Assembly: GCF_000025265.1 (NCBI RefSeq)
Contig: NC_013739.1
Coordinates: 2,790,001 to 2,854,000 of the forward strand
Length of the DNA stretch: 64,000 bases
Direction: 5' to 3'
From: Conexibacter woesei DSM 14684
GTDB lineage: Bacteria > Actinomycetota > Thermoleophilia > Solirubrobacterales > Solirubrobacteraceae
The position numbers were made by a program, and so were the translations under genes. Positions within the stretch are counted from its first letter, which is position 1. Each line of letters begins with the position of its first letter. Shown in pieces: positions 42,679 to 53,599 of this stretch. The notes beneath the pieces are model-generated. The model ran no database searches and was not told the DNA's origin. It saw only the letters and a program-made list of their open reading frames with translations.

Positions 42679-43943
42679 CCTCGACCGCGAACTGGACGCT
42701 GGACGAGGCCGAGCGGTACCTGCTGGGACTGGAGCTGTTCGGCATGCGCTTCGGCCTCGACCGGATGCGCCGCCTGATGACGACGCTCGACCAGCCCGAG
42801 CGCCGCTTCGACTCGATCCACGTCGTCGGCACCAACGGCAAGTCCTCGACCGTGCGGATGACCGCGGCGATCCTCCAGCGCCACGGCCTGCGCGCCGGCG
42901 CCTACCTGTCGCCGCACCTGGTCTCCTTCACGGAGCGGATGCGCGTCGACGACGTCGACACAGACGCTGTGGCGTTCGCAAAGGCCGTCCAGCGCGCTGC
43001 GCACGCGGCCGCGCTCGTCGACCGCTCCCAGCGCGAGGACGACCGCGTGACGCAGTTCGAGGCGCTCACGGCCGCCGCCTTCAGCGAGCTGGCCGCGCGC
43101 AAGATCGACGTCGCGGTGATCGAAGCCGGCCTCGGCGGCCGCTACGACGCCACCAACGTTCTGCCGAGCACGGTCCAGGTGCTGACGAACGTCGGCCTCG
43201 AGCACACGCGCTGGCTCGGCCCGACGGTGCGCGACATCGCGCGCGAGAAGCTCGCCGTCGTGCGCGACGGCGGCACGCTCGTCGTCGGCGCCGACCTGCA
43301 CCCGGACGCGTTCGACGAGGCGCAGCAGGCGGCCGACCGCCACGGCGCGAAGCTGATCGTCGCGCCCGCGGAGCCCGGGGTGGAGGTGGCCGCGCCCGGC
43401 ACCTTCCAGCGCCGCAACTTCGCGCTCGCGCGCGCGGCCGCGGACGCCTACCTCGCGGCCGAGGGCCGTGCGCTCGACCTCGACGCGGTCCGCTCCGCCG
43501 CCGGTGCGGTGATGGTGCCGGGGCGGATGCAGGTCGCCGGCCACGAGCCGCTGACGGTGCTCGACGGCGCGCACAACCCGGCCGGGATCGAGGCGATCGC
43601 GGAGTCGCTGCCGCAGCTGACCGCCGGCCGCCGGCTGGTCGCGGTCGTCTCGGTGCTCGACGACAAGGACGCGGCCGCGATGCTGCGGGCGCTGCTGCCG
43701 CACTGCGAGCACGTCGTCTTCACGCGCAACCACAGCCCGCGCGCGCTGCCGCCGGCGACGCTCGCGTCGCTCGCGTCGCAGCTCGACGGGCCGCCGAGCG
43801 AGCTGGAGACGGACCCCCGCCGCGCGCTCGCACGCGCGCGGGAGCTGGCCGGCGCCGGCGGCGTCGTGCTCGCGACCGGCTCGATCTACCTCGTCGCCGA
43901 CCTGCTGCGCCCGGCCGGCCAGCGCAACGCCTCGATCCTGTGA
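42675..43943 (+). CDS. folC: Folylpolyglutamate synthase / dihydrofolate synthase
   Basis: A 422-residue Mur-ligase-family enzyme that adds glutamate to (dihydro)folate. ATP-binding HVVGTNGKSST (about residues 49-59), SPHLVSFTERM, VIEAGLGGRYDATN and LDGAHNPAG are all present. The GTG start overlaps the valS stop (GTGA). Followed by a coupled 40-residue membrane protein gene. Confidence 0.94.
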   Translation: MTSTANWTLDEAERYLLGLELFGMRFGLDRMRRLMTTLDQPERRFDSIHVVGTNGKSSTVRMTAAILQRHGLRAGAYLSPHLVSFTERMRVDDVDTDAVAFAKAVQRAAHAAALVDRSQREDDRVTQFEALTAAAFSELAARKIDVAVIEAGLGGRYDATNVLPSTVQVLTNVGLEHTRWLGPTVRDIAREKLAVVRDGGTLVVGADLHPDAFDEAQQAADRHGAKLIVAPAEPGVEVAAPGTFQRRNFALARAAADAYLAAEGRALDLDAVRSAAGAVMVPGRMQVAGHEPLTVLDGAHNPAGIEAIAESLPQLTAGRRLVAVVSVLDDKDAAAMLRALLPHCEHVVFTRNHSPRALPPATLASLASQLDGPPSELETDPRRALARARELAGAGGVVLATGSIYLVADLLRPAGQRNASIL

Positions 43944-44062
43944 CCGACGATCCGCAGCCTCCGAAGTTCCTGCCGATGATGGGGCTCGTCGCCGCGATCG
44001 TGGCGATCGTGATCCTCGTCTTCTTCGCGATCGGCTACTTGTTCGGGCGAGCGTTCCTCTGA
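43940..44062 (+). CDS. 40-residue membrane protein coupled to folC
   Basis: Starts at a GTG overlapping the folC stop (GTGA) and encodes a short polar N-terminus (TDDPQPPKF) followed by a single transmembrane helix (LVAAIVAIVILVFFAIGYLF). Too short for most gene finders. The clean helix and the coupling support a real gene; function unknown. Confidence 0.65.
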   Translation: MTDDPQPPKFLPMMGLVAAIVAIVILVFFAIGYLFGRAFL

Positions 44063-44177
44063 CCGGACGCCCGCACGTGTGCTGCAGTATGCAGGAGCTT
44101 TCGCGCGTTCAGCGAACGTCTGAATGCGCCAGCGTGGTGCCTCTGCAACCGGACCCAGGCTAAACTCGCCCGCAACC
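44063..44177. other. Intergenic region before the zinc-ribbon membrane protein gene
   Basis: Contains an imperfect palindrome CGTTCAGCGAACG (44107-44119) and the -10 box TAAACT. The palindrome faintly recalls actinobacterial LexA boxes but departs from the consensus. Confidence 0.35.
44161..44166 (+). promoter_or_regulatory. -10 hexamer TAAACT
   Basis: TAAACT lies 11 nt before the ATG at 44178. Confidence 0.45.
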
Positions 44178-44690
44178 ATGACCCCGTTCGCCATCTTCGG
44201 CATCGAGAACAGCGGCCTCAACCTGGCCGTCAATCTCGTGCTGCTCTTCCTCGTCGTCCTCTGGATCGCGCTCATCTACTGGACGTTCGCGGACGCCCGG
44301 CGGCGGATCGAGGACCCGATGCTCGTCGGCTGCGCGACCGCCGCGTCGCTGTTCCCGCTCGTCGGGACGCTCGTCTACATGATCGTGCGGCCGCCGGAAT
44401 ACCTCGACGACGTGCGCGAGCGCGAGCTCGAGATGCAGGCCGCCGAGGCCCGCCTCGCCCAGCTCGGCTACCACCTCTGCCCGCACTGCGACTTCGAGGT
44501 GGAGAAGGACTTCCTGCGCTGCCCCAACTGCATGCGCAAGCTGAAGGACCCGTGCCGCTCGTGCGGCAAGCCGCTCGACCCGCTCTGGAAGGTCTGCCCG
44601 TACTGCGAGACCGAAGTCGAGTCGACCGCGGCTGCCCCGCGGCGCGCCCGGCGCCGGCGCGTCGAAGACGTCGCCGAGCCGACTCAGTAA
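44178..44690 (+). CDS. Membrane-anchored double zinc-ribbon protein
   Basis: A 170-residue protein: N-terminal membrane helix (about residues 15-36, [19 protein letters not shown]), a second hydrophobic stretch (about 48-68), a coiled region ([16 protein letters not shown]), and two zinc ribbons with CxxC pairs ([18 protein letters not shown] and [18 protein letters not shown]). The C-terminus is Arg-rich. Common in actinobacteria but without known function; the ribbons would face the cytosol. Confidence 0.8.
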   Translation: MTPFAIFGIENSGLNLAVNLVLLFLVVLWIALIYWTFADARRRIEDPMLVGCATAASLFPLVGTLVYMIVRPPEYLDDVRERELEMQAAEARLAQLGYHLCPHCDFEVEKDFLRCPNCMRKLKDPCRSCGKPLDPLWKVCPYCETEVESTAAAPRRARRRRVEDVAEPTQ

Positions 44691-44751
44691 CACTGTCGCG
44701 TCGTCGGCGCCGTCGCCGACCCGTCGAACCGAACCTCTTCAAGGAGCCCGA

Positions 44752-45159
44752 ATGAGCCGGACCCTGATTCTGGTCAAGCCGGATGCCTTTGCCCGCGGCC
44801 TGACCGGTGAGATCCTCGCCCGCTTCGAGCGCAAGGGCCTCAGCATCGTCGCGTTGGAGAAGCAGACGCTGACGCGCGAGATCGCCGAGACGCACTACGC
44901 CGAGCACAGCGAGCGCCCGTTCTTCGGCGAGCTCGTCGAGTTCATCACCTCGGGCCCGCTCGTCGCGGCCGTGCTGGAGGGCCACGAGGCCGTCAAGGCC
45001 GCCCGCCAGGTGATCGGCGCGACGAACCCGATCGAGGCCGCGACCGGCTCGATCCGCGGCGACTTCGCGCTCGAGGTCGGCAAGAACATGGTCCACGGCT
45101 CCGACTCGGACGAGTCCGCCGCGCGCGAAGCGGCGATCTTCTTCCCGAGCCTCGGCTAG
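44752..45159 (+). CDS. ndk: Nucleoside diphosphate kinase
   Basis: A 135-residue NDK (transfers gamma-phosphate between NTPs and NDPs through a phosphohistidine). Catalytic His115 in [22 protein letters not shown] and the ATNP segment are typical. AAGGAG lies 6 nt before the ATG. Its TAG stop is immediately followed, in the same frame, by the maf coding sequence, which has no standard start of its own. Confidence 0.96.
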   Translation: MSRTLILVKPDAFARGLTGEILARFERKGLSIVALEKQTLTREIAETHYAEHSERPFFGELVEFITSGPLVAAVLEGHEAVKAARQVIGATNPIEAATGSIRGDFALEVGKNMVHGSDSDESAAREAAIFFPSLG

Positions 45160-45738
45160 CTGCCTCTGCCCCTCCTCCTCGCATCGCGCTCGCCCCAGCG
45201 GCGGGCGATCCTGACGCAGCTGGGCATTCCGTTCGAGGTCTGCCCGGCTGACGTCGAGGAGCTGACCGACGGCGACCCCTCGACGGTCGCCGTCGAGAAC
45301 GCGCGCCGCAAGGCGCTGGCGCTGGCCGGCGACGCGCGGGCGCGCACCGGCGCCGTCGTCCTCGGCGTCGACACGATCGTCGTGCTCGACGGCGCCGTCT
45401 TCGGCAAGCCGGCCGACGCGGCCGACGCGCGGGCGACGCTGTCCGCGCTCGCCGGCCGCAGCCACACCGTCCTCAGCGGCGTCTGCGTCGTCGAGCCCGG
45501 AGGGGAGCCGCGGACGGCGCTCGCCTCGACCCACGTCCACTTCCGCGCGCTCGACGCCGCGACGCTCGACTGGTACGCCGGGACGGGGGAGTGGGAGGGC
45601 CGCGCGGGCGGCTACGCGATCCAGGGCCGCGGCGCCGCGCTCGTCGACGCGATCGAGGGCGACTACCTCAACGTCGTCGGGCTGCCGGTCCCGGCGCTGC
45701 TGGACCTTCTGCCAGCGATCCTGCAGGAGGCTCGCTGA
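45160..45738 (+). CDS. maf: Maf-like nucleotide pyrophosphatase without a standard start codon
   Basis: The frame directly after the ndk stop encodes 192 residues of a Maf protein: LLLASRSPQRRAILTQLGI, VLGVDTIVVLDG, FGKPADAADAR, GYAIQGRGAALVDAIEGDY. Maf enzymes hydrolyse non-canonical or methylated nucleotides. No ATG, GTG or TTG lies in frame before the GTG at 45382, which would delete the catalytic N-terminus. Initiation at CTG (45160 or 45166) or readthrough of the ndk TAG are the possibilities, unless there is a sequence error. Confidence 0.85.
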   Translation: MPLPLLLASRSPQRRAILTQLGIPFEVCPADVEELTDGDPSTVAVENARRKALALAGDARARTGAVVLGVDTIVVLDGAVFGKPADAADARATLSALAGRSHTVLSGVCVVEPGGEPRTALASTHVHFRALDAATLDWYAGTGEWEGRAGGYAIQGRGAALVDAIEGDYLNVVGLPVPALLDLLPAILQEAR

Positions 45739-46947
<1,209 letters not shown>

Positions 46948-46997
46948 ATGGTCAGCCGCCGCGCAGGAGCTTCAACCCCCTTGGAGACACGCGACCC

Positions 46998-47885
46998 GTG
47001 TATGACAGACAAGTTCGCCGCCGACGAGTCACGCTCATCGCGCTCGTCGTGGTCTCCCTGATCCTGCTGACCGCGTACTTCGGCGAGTCGCCGGGGAGCC
47101 CGCTGCACTCGGTGCAGCGCGGCGTGATCAACGTCCTCTCGCCGATACAGGAGGGCGCGAGCCGCGCGCTCAAGCCCGCGCGCGACCTGTTCGGCTGGTT
47201 CGGCGACACGCTCGACGCCAAGAAGGAGCGCGACCAGCTCAGAGCCCAGCGCGACGCGCTGCTCAGAAGACAGATCGCCTACGACGTCGCGATCGAGGAG
47301 AACGAGGAGCTGCGCGGCCTCGTCGCGATGCGCAGAACGTACGACCTGTCCGAGTACCAGCCGGTGACGGCGCGGATCATCGCCCGCTCGCCGAACAACC
47401 TCTTTCGCGACACGATGCAGGTCGACGCCGGCAGCGGCTCCGGCGTGCACGTCGGCGACGCGGTGATCGCCGACGGCGGCCTCGTCGGGCACATCAGCAC
47501 GGCGGCGGGCGGCACGGCGATCGTCACGCTGATCACCGACCTCAGATCGACCGTCTCGGGCAGACTGCTCAACGGCAGAGGCGACTACGGGCTGGTCAGA
47601 CCGTCGATCGGCGACCCGCTCGACCTGCTGATGCAGCAGCTCAGACGCGACACGACCGCGAGAGAGGGCGACGTCGTCGTCACCTCAGGCACGATCGCCG
47701 ACAGACTCGAGTCGCCGTACCCGCCGAAGATCCCGATCGGCCGCGTCACGAGAGTCGACGAGGCGGAGCTCGACTCGCAGAACCAGATCCACGTCGCGCC
47801 GATCGCGGACCTGCGCCACCTCGACTTCGTCCAGATCCTGACCAGCTCGCCGAGCGGCGAGGGCGAACGCGCCCAGGTGCCATGA
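46998..47885 (+). CDS. mreC: Rod shape-determining protein MreC
   Basis: A 295-residue bitopic protein: basic N-terminus (YDRQVRRRRV), a membrane helix at about residues 11-29 (TLIALVVVSLILLTAYF), a coiled coil (about 70-110, KKERDQLRAQRDALLRRQ), and the beta-barrel MreC domain. It links MreB to the wall synthesis complex. The GTG at 46998 is the only standard start in frame; a GGAG is 11 nt upstream. Overlaps mreD by ATGA. Most Arg codons are AGA. Confidence 0.9.
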   Translation: MYDRQVRRRRVTLIALVVVSLILLTAYFGESPGSPLHSVQRGVINVLSPIQEGASRALKPARDLFGWFGDTLDAKKERDQLRAQRDALLRRQIAYDVAIEENEELRGLVAMRRTYDLSEYQPVTARIIARSPNNLFRDTMQVDAGSGSGVHVGDAVIADGGLVGHISTAAGGTAIVTLITDLRSTVSGRLLNGRGDYGLVRPSIGDPLDLLMQQLRRDTTAREGDVVVTSGTIADRLESPYPPKIPIGRVTRVDEAELDSQNQIHVAPIADLRHLDFVQILTSSPSGEGERAQVP

Positions 47886-48463
47886 GCGGCGACAACTGGC
47901 AGCTCCCCGCGCGCCTGGCGGCGCTCGGCTTCGTCGCCGTGATCGTGCAGATCGCGGCGATCTCGCAGATCACTGTCTTCGGCGTCAGCGTCGACCTCGC
48001 GCCGCTGCTGGTCGCCTCCGTCGGCCTGCTCGCGGGCTCGCTGCCCGGCGCGATCTTCGGCTTCGCCGTCGGCCTCTTCGTCGACCTCGCGCTCGTCCAG
48101 ACGCTCGGCGTGACGTCACTGCTCTACATCCTCATCGGCTATGCGGCGGGCCGTCTGCGCGAGCTGCGCGACCCCGCGCACGGGCTCGTGCCGGTCTTCG
48201 TCGGCGCGGCCGCGACCGCGATCGCGACGGTCGGCTTCGCGCTGATGCAGTTCCTGCTCGGCGTGCAGGCGCCGGTCAGCTGGCTGCTGCTGCGCCAGGT
48301 CGTCGTGACGATCCTGCTCGGCGCGCTGTTCGCGGTGCCGGTCTACGCGCTCGTGCGGCGGATCGTCCAGGGCTCGCTGCCCGACGATCCGCGCCGGCGC
48401 CGCCGTCGCGCCTACACGACCGGCGGGCTGTCCCCGCTCTCGCGACCCTCGCAGAGCCGCTAG
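47882..48463 (+). CDS. mreD: Rod shape-determining protein MreD
   Basis: A 193-residue membrane protein with about five helices (IFGFAVGLFVDLALVQTLGV is the most family-like segment) and an Arg-rich C-terminus. Acts with MreC in the elongasome. Starts by ATGA overlap with mreC; mrdA follows 3 nt after its stop. Confidence 0.88.
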   Translation: MSGDNWQLPARLAALGFVAVIVQIAAISQITVFGVSVDLAPLLVASVGLLAGSLPGAIFGFAVGLFVDLALVQTLGVTSLLYILIGYAAGRLRELRDPAHGLVPVFVGAAATAIATVGFALMQFLLGVQAPVSWLLLRQVVVTILLGALFAVPVYALVRRIVQGSLPDDPRRRRRRAYTTGGLSPLSRPSQSR

Positions 48464-48466
48464 CCG

Positions 48467-50470
48467 ATGATGGAATCGCCAGACGACCGCCGCACCCAGC
48501 TGTCGCCGCAGCTCGCGATGCGGGTCGCGATCCTCGGCGGGATCGCGTTCGCGATCTTCGGGATCGTCTTCTTCCGCCTCTGGTTCCTGCAGGTGCTGTC
48601 CGGCGACCAGTACCTCGCCGAGGCGTCGAACAACCGCGTGCGGAGAGTGACGATCCAGGCGCCGCGCGGGGAGATGACCGATCGCAACGGCACCGTGCTG
48701 GTGGAGAACCGCAACGCGGTCGCGGTCGTCGTCTCGCCGACCACCCTCCCGGAGGACGACGGCCAGCGGCGCGAGCTGTTCACGAGATTGAGCCGGGTGC
48801 TCGGCAGATCGACGAGACCCGATGACTGCAGATTCGGCTCGGGCAGAACGAGAGTCGTCAAGCAGCTGATGCCGTTGCAGTGCAAGGTCGACCAGAACGT
48901 CGGCGTGCTGCCGTACGCAGACGTCGTCGTCGACCCGGACGCCTCGCGCGCCGTCTACTCCTACCTGGCTGAGCGCGCGCAGCAGTTCCCGGGCGTGCAG
49001 ATCCAGAACGCGTGGGTGCGCGAGTACCCGTTCAAGACGGTCGGCGCGCATCTCTTCGGCACGGTCGGGCAGGTCAGCGAGGACCAGCTCAGAGAACCGG
49101 AGTTCCGTGGTGTCAGAGGCGGCACGATCGTCGGCAAGGACGGCCTCGAATACACCTATGACCGCTACCTGCGCGGCACCAACGGCGCACAGCGCATCCA
49201 GGTCGACGCGATGGGCGTCGCGAAGCGCAGACTGACGACGGACGAGCCGCAGAAGGGCAACAACGTCCAGCTGTCGATCGACGCGAGACTCCAGAGAGTC
49301 GGCCAGGCGGCGCTGGAGACGGGGATCGACACCGGCCGCGCCAACGGCAACCCGGCCAGCGGCGGCGCGTTCGTCGCGATCGACCCGCGTGGCGGCGAGG
49401 TGCTGGCGATGGGCTCGAACCCGACGTTCGACCCGAACGACTTCACCAGACCGATCAGCACGAGAGCGTACAAGGCGAGATACGGCGAGGACGCGAACGA
49501 GCCGCTCTTCAACCGCGCGATCTCGGGCGGCTTCGCGATCGGCTCGACGTTCAAGGTCGTCACAGCAGCCGCCGGCCTCGCCGACGGCCAGACGACCGAG
49601 GGGACGTTCTACACCGACACGGGTACCTGGACGAGCGGCCTCCAGAGACGCCGCAACGCCGGCGGCGCCGTCTTCGGCGCGGTCGACATGCGCCAGGCGC
49701 TCGCGGTCTCGGTCGACACCTACTTCTACGACCTCGGCGCGAAGCTGAACAAGGACCCGTTCAAGAACCCGCGCGGCGGCGCGCTGCAGGAGTGGTCGCG
49801 CAAGTTCGGCTTCGGCGAGCGGACCGGGATCGACCTCAGCGGCGAGATGAGAGGCACGGTGCCCGACCCGACCTGGCGCAGAGGCCGCTGGGAGATCGAG
49901 CAGAGATGCCGCAAGAGATACAGACGCGACAACTGCTTCATCGCCGACGACCGCCCGTGGTCGCTCGGCGACAACGTCTCGCTCGCGATCGGCCAGGGCG
50001 ACTTCCTCGCCTCGCCGCTGCAGCTCGCGGTCGCCTACGCGGCGATCGAGAACGGCGGGACGGTCGTGCGGCCGCACATCGGCATGACGGTCCGCAACGA
50101 GCGCGACCAGGTCGTCGAGCGGATCGCGCCGAGACCGACGCGCAAGATCGACATCCCAGGGCTGGAGACGATACGCGCGGGCCTGCTTGCTTCGACGTCG
50201 GAGGCGAACGGCACCTCCGCCGACGTCTTCGCCGGCTTCGGCAAGCAGGTCTACGGCAAGACCGGCACCGCGCAGATGGACGGCAGACCCGACCAGTCGT
50301 GGTACGTCGCCTACGTCCCCGACCCGGAGCGGCCGATCGTCGTCGCCGCGGTGATCGAGGACGGCGGCTTCGGCGCCCAGGCGGCCGCCCCTGCGGTCCG
50401 GCAGATCCTCTCGCAGTGGTTCTTCGGCAATGCGGGCAGAGTCGTCGCGGGTAGATCGGCGTCGTATTGA
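48467..50470 (+). CDS. mrdA: Penicillin-binding protein 2 (elongation transpeptidase)
   Basis: A 667-residue class B PBP. N-terminal membrane helix (about residues 22-43, IAFAIFGIVFFRLWFLQVL), dimerisation/pedestal domain, and transpeptidase domain with SxxK at Ser360 (GSTFKVV), SVD (SxN position) and KTG at about 598-600 (YGKTGTAQ). It cross-links lateral wall peptidoglycan with RodA. RodA starts within its stop codon (TTGA). Very rich in AGA codons. Confidence 0.94.
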   Translation: MMESPDDRRTQLSPQLAMRVAILGGIAFAIFGIVFFRLWFLQVLSGDQYLAEASNNRVRRVTIQAPRGEMTDRNGTVLVENRNAVAVVVSPTTLPEDDGQRRELFTRLSRVLGRSTRPDDCRFGSGRTRVVKQLMPLQCKVDQNVGVLPYADVVVDPDASRAVYSYLAERAQQFPGVQIQNAWVREYPFKTVGAHLFGTVGQVSEDQLREPEFRGVRGGTIVGKDGLEYTYDRYLRGTNGAQRIQVDAMGVAKRRLTTDEPQKGNNVQLSIDARLQRVGQAALETGIDTGRANGNPASGGAFVAIDPRGGEVLAMGSNPTFDPNDFTRPISTRAYKARYGEDANEPLFNRAISGGFAIGSTFKVVTAAAGLADGQTTEGTFYTDTGTWTSGLQRRRNAGGAVFGAVDMRQALAVSVDTYFYDLGAKLNKDPFKNPRGGALQEWSRKFGFGERTGIDLSGEMRGTVPDPTWRRGRWEIEQRCRKRYRRDNCFIADDRPWSLGDNVSLAIGQGDFLASPLQLAVAYAAIENGGTVVRPHIGMTVRNERDQVVERIAPRPTRKIDIPGLETIRAGLLASTSEANGTSADVFAGFGKQVYGKTGTAQMDGRPDQSWYVAYVPDPERPIVVAAVIEDGGFGAQAAAPAVRQILSQWFFGNAGRVVAGRSASY

Positions 50471-51663
50471 GCGCGACGCCGATCAAGCGCAGCGTCGAAG
50501 GCGCGACCCGCTCGCATGCGCGGCCGCGGCTGCTGTTCGACCCGCTGATGCTGCTCGCGACGCTCGGGCTCGTCGTCTGCTCGGTGATCGCGATCGGCGG
50601 CGCGACGCGCAACGACATCGCGGGCGCGCCGGATTACTTCGCCCATCGTCAGATCGGCTACGCGGTCGTCGGCATGGTGCTGATGCTCGCGATCAGCCGC
50701 TTTGACTACTCGCGGCTGCGCGAGTTCAAGCTCGGCATCTACGGGCTGATGATCGGGCTCAACATCCTGCCGCTCCTGCTGGCCGCCGCGACCCGCGGCG
50801 CGCGCAGCTGGATCGAGCTGCCGTTCTTCAGATTCCAGCCCTCGGAGCTGGGCAAGGTCCTGCTGATCGTCGCCCTCGCGGGCTTCATCGTGGACCGCAC
50901 CCGGCGGCTGGGGGAGCGCGAGACGACGGCGCGGCTGATGCTGCTGGCGCTCGGGCCGGCGGCGCTCGTGATGGTCCAGCCGGACCTCGGCTCCGCGAGC
51001 GTCTACGTCGTCGCGGCGCTGACGATGCTGTTCATCGCCGGCTCGCCCGGCCGTCACATCGCGGGCCTGATCGGGCTGTTCGCCGTCTCGCTCGTGCTCG
51101 TGCTGGCGGTCGCGCCGGCGGTCGGCGTCAACGTCCTCAAGCCGTACCAGGTCGACCGCCTGACGGGCTTCCTCAACCCGTCGAGCGACGTGAGAGACGT
51201 GACGTACCAGCTGAACCAGTCGAAGATCGCGATCGGCTCCGGCGAGAAGACCGGCCGGGGCCTCGACCACTCGACGCAGACGGGGCTGAACTTCCTGCCC
51301 GAGCACCACACCGACTTCATCTTCTCGGTCGTCGGCGAGCGCTGGGGATTTGCCGGCGCCGCGCTCGTGCTGTCGCTGTTCGCGCTCCTGATCTGGCGAA
51401 CATTGCGCCTGCTGACGATGGCGAAGAACCTCTTCGGCACGCTGATCGCGGCAGGAATCCTCGCGATGTTGATGTACCAGCTTCTCGTCAACGTCGGAAT
51501 GACGATCGGCATCATGCCGATCACCGGCGTGACACTGCCGCTGATGAGTTACGGCGGCGCCTCCTACTTGACAACGTTCATCGCTCTCGGCCTTCTCCAG
51601 TCGATCCACATCCAAGCGCGGATCGCACAGGGATCGAAGGGCCGCGGGCTCGTCCTCTCCTAA
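50467..51663 (+). CDS. rodA: Peptidoglycan glycosyltransferase RodA
   Basis: A 398-residue SEDS protein with about ten membrane helices. Conserved FQPSELGKVLLI, MVQPDLGSASV (with the catalytic Asp region), FLPEHHTDFIFSVVGERWGF and the C-terminal TGVTLPLMSYGGASYL are all visible. It polymerises lipid II with PBP2. The start is TTG, overlapping the mrdA stop (TTGA). Confidence 0.95.
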   Translation: MSATPIKRSVEGATRSHARPRLLFDPLMLLATLGLVVCSVIAIGGATRNDIAGAPDYFAHRQIGYAVVGMVLMLAISRFDYSRLREFKLGIYGLMIGLNILPLLLAAATRGARSWIELPFFRFQPSELGKVLLIVALAGFIVDRTRRLGERETTARLMLLALGPAALVMVQPDLGSASVYVVAALTMLFIAGSPGRHIAGLIGLFAVSLVLVLAVAPAVGVNVLKPYQVDRLTGFLNPSSDVRDVTYQLNQSKIAIGSGEKTGRGLDHSTQTGLNFLPEHHTDFIFSVVGERWGFAGAALVLSLFALLIWRTLRLLTMAKNLFGTLIAAGILAMLMYQLLVNVGMTIGIMPITGVTLPLMSYGGASYLTTFIALGLLQSIHIQARIAQGSKGRGLVLS

Positions 51664-51677
51664 GGAAGACACCTACT

Positions 51678-53588
51678 GTGAAGAAGCAAGTGCTGGTCAG
51701 CGTCGATCGTGGGGAGACCCGCGTCGCGCTGCTCGAAGCGACGGGCGACGTCGCCCCCGCGCCCAGAACAAGCGGTCGCCGGCGGCGCAAGCCCGCCAAC
51801 CCGTCCGCCGGCTACCGCGTCGCGGAGCTGTACCTGGAGCGCCGCGGCAACCGTTCGATCGTCGGCAACATCTACAAGGGCAAGGTCGACAACGTCCTGG
51901 CCGGCCTCGAGGCCGCCTTCGTCGACATCGGGCTCGAGAAGAACGGCTTCCTGCACGTCGACGAGATCGTGATCCCCGGCGTCGAGACGCCGAGACGCGG
52001 CCGCGGCCAGGGCAAGGACGGCCTGAAGATCCACGACCTCCTCAGACCCGGCCAGGAGGTCGTCGTCCAGGTCGTCAAGGACCCGCTCAAGACGAAGGGC
52101 GCGCGGCTCTCGATGGAGCTGACGATCCCGGGCCGCTACATGGTCTACACGCCGCAGGGCGAGGGCGTCGGCGTCTCCAGGCGCCTTCCGGACAAGGAGC
52201 GCGACCGCCTCCGCAAGGAGGCCGCGAGACTCGACCTCCAGGGCGGCGGGGCGATCATCCGCACCGCGGCGTTCGGCGCCAGACGCGAGGACTTCGAGCG
52301 GGAGATGCAGTACCTCTTCAAGCTCAACGACGTGCTCGCCAAGCGCGTCGAGGAGACGCAGGCGCCCGATCTCGTCTTCCAGGAGGCGGATCTCTCGATC
52401 CGCGTCGTGCGCGACGTCTTCTCCGACCACTTCGAGCGCGCCGTCGTCGACGACCAGAAGCAGTACCAGCGGCTGGTCTCGTTCTTCACGCGCACCGCGC
52501 CGGAGCTGGTCGACCGCGTCGAGCTGTGGGAGGAGGAGGCGCCGCTGTTCGAGCGCTTCGGCGTCGAGAGAGAGATCCAGGGGACGCTGACCAGACGCGT
52601 CGACCTGCCCAGCGGCGGCTATCTGATCATCGACTACGCCGAGGCGTTGACGGTGATCGACGTCAACACGGGATCGTTCATCGGGCGCGGCAGAGGCGCG
52701 CGCCTGGAGGACACGATCACGAGAACGAACCTCGAGGCCGCCGAGGAGGCCGTCCGCCAGCTGCGGCTGCGCGACATCGGCGGCATCATCGTCATCGACT
52801 TCATCGACATGGCGCGGGCGCGCAACCGCGACGCGGTCCTCAAGACGCTGCGCAAGTCGCTCGACGAGGACCGCACGAAGACGTTCGTCGTCGAGATCTC
52901 GCCGCTCGGCCTCGTCGAGATGACGCGCCAGAACGTCACCGAGGGCGTGCGCGAGATCATGACCCGGCACTGCCCGACGTGCGGCGGCGAGGGCGTGATC
53001 CGCTCCGAGGAGACGATCGCGATCGACTTCGAGCGCAGACTGCGCGACATCGCCAAGGAGCACGAGGCCGAGGCGCTGCTGCTCCAGATCAACCCGCGCG
53101 TCGGCGCGGTCTTCACCGGCAACTCCGCGCGCATCCTGCGCCAGCTGGAGGAGGAGACCGGGAAGTGGTTCCACTTCGAGGGCTCCGAGGGGCTGCCGCT
53201 CGACCACTTCGCGATCACGTTCGAGGGCTCTCGCGACGAGGTGGCCGAGCGCGCGCTGCCGTTCCGCGAGGGCGACGAGGTGCTCGTCACGATCGTCGAG
53301 CCGCACATGTACAACGTCGACGACGCGGTCGCGAAGATCGACGGCTACATCGTCTCGGTGACCGGCGGCGGCCGCCACGTGGGCGAGAAGAGGCTCGTCC
53401 GGATCGACGAGGTTGGCCGCACAGCGGCGACCGCGACGCTCGTCGGCAACGGCGCGGACGGCTCGTCCGGCGGGGAGGACAGCGGCGATTCGCCGGATGG
53501 CGTAGAATCAACCGCTCGGCGCCGCGGCCGCAGAGGCGGACGGCGCCGTTCCCGTGCAACGGCGGACTCAACCGCCGCTACCGAGTGA
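51678..53588 (+). CDS. rng: Ribonuclease E/G family protein
   Basis: A 636-residue endoribonuclease. S1 domain (about residues 55-145 with [23 protein letters not shown]), catalytic DNase I-like region with Mg-binding Asp in [10 protein letters not shown] and IIVIDFIDM, and zinc-link CPTCGGEG. A second OB-like segment near the C-terminus ([21 protein letters not shown]) and an Arg-rich tail follow. Starts at GTG with AAGGAAG about 10 nt upstream. Precedes rplU-rpmA, an order usual in actinobacteria and other phyla. Confidence 0.93.
   Translation: MKKQVLVSVDRGETRVALLEATGDVAPAPRTSGRRRRKPANPSAGYRVAELYLERRGNRSIVGNIYKGKVDNVLAGLEAAFVDIGLEKNGFLHVDEIVIPGVETPRRGRGQGKDGLKIHDLLRPGQEVVVQVVKDPLKTKGARLSMELTIPGRYMVYTPQGEGVGVSRRLPDKERDRLRKEAARLDLQGGGAIIRTAAFGARREDFEREMQYLFKLNDVLAKRVEETQAPDLVFQEADLSIRVVRDVFSDHFERAVVDDQKQYQRLVSFFTRTAPELVDRVELWEEEAPLFERFGVEREIQGTLTRRVDLPSGGYLIIDYAEALTVIDVNTGSFIGRGRGARLEDTITRTNLEAAEEAVRQLRLRDIGGIIVIDFIDMARARNRDAVLKTLRKSLDEDRTKTFVVEISPLGLVEMTRQNVTEGVREIMTRHCPTCGGEGVIRSEETIAIDFERRLRDIAKEHEAEALLLQINPRVGAVFTGNSARILRQLEEETGKWFHFEGSEGLPLDHFAITFEGSRDEVAERALPFREGDEVLVTIVEPHMYNVDDAVAKIDGYIVSVTGGGRHVGEKRLVRIDEVGRTAATATLVGNGADGSSGGEDSGDSPDGVESTARRRGRRGGRRRSRATADSTAATE
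53503..53508 (+). promoter_or_regulatory. Possible internal promoter for rplU-rpmA
   Basis: TAGAAT within the 3' end of rng, about 90 nt before rplU. No -35 is clear. The interval contains GC-rich inverted repeats that could form an RNA leader structure. Confidence 0.3.
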
Positions 53589-53599
53589 CCAGAGATTCC

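Noticed and set aside
44107-44119. CGTTCAGCGAACG as a LexA (SOS) box
   Set aside because: Spacing and half-sites depart from the actinobacterial consensus CGAAC-N4-GTTCG, and the downstream gene has no DNA repair role.
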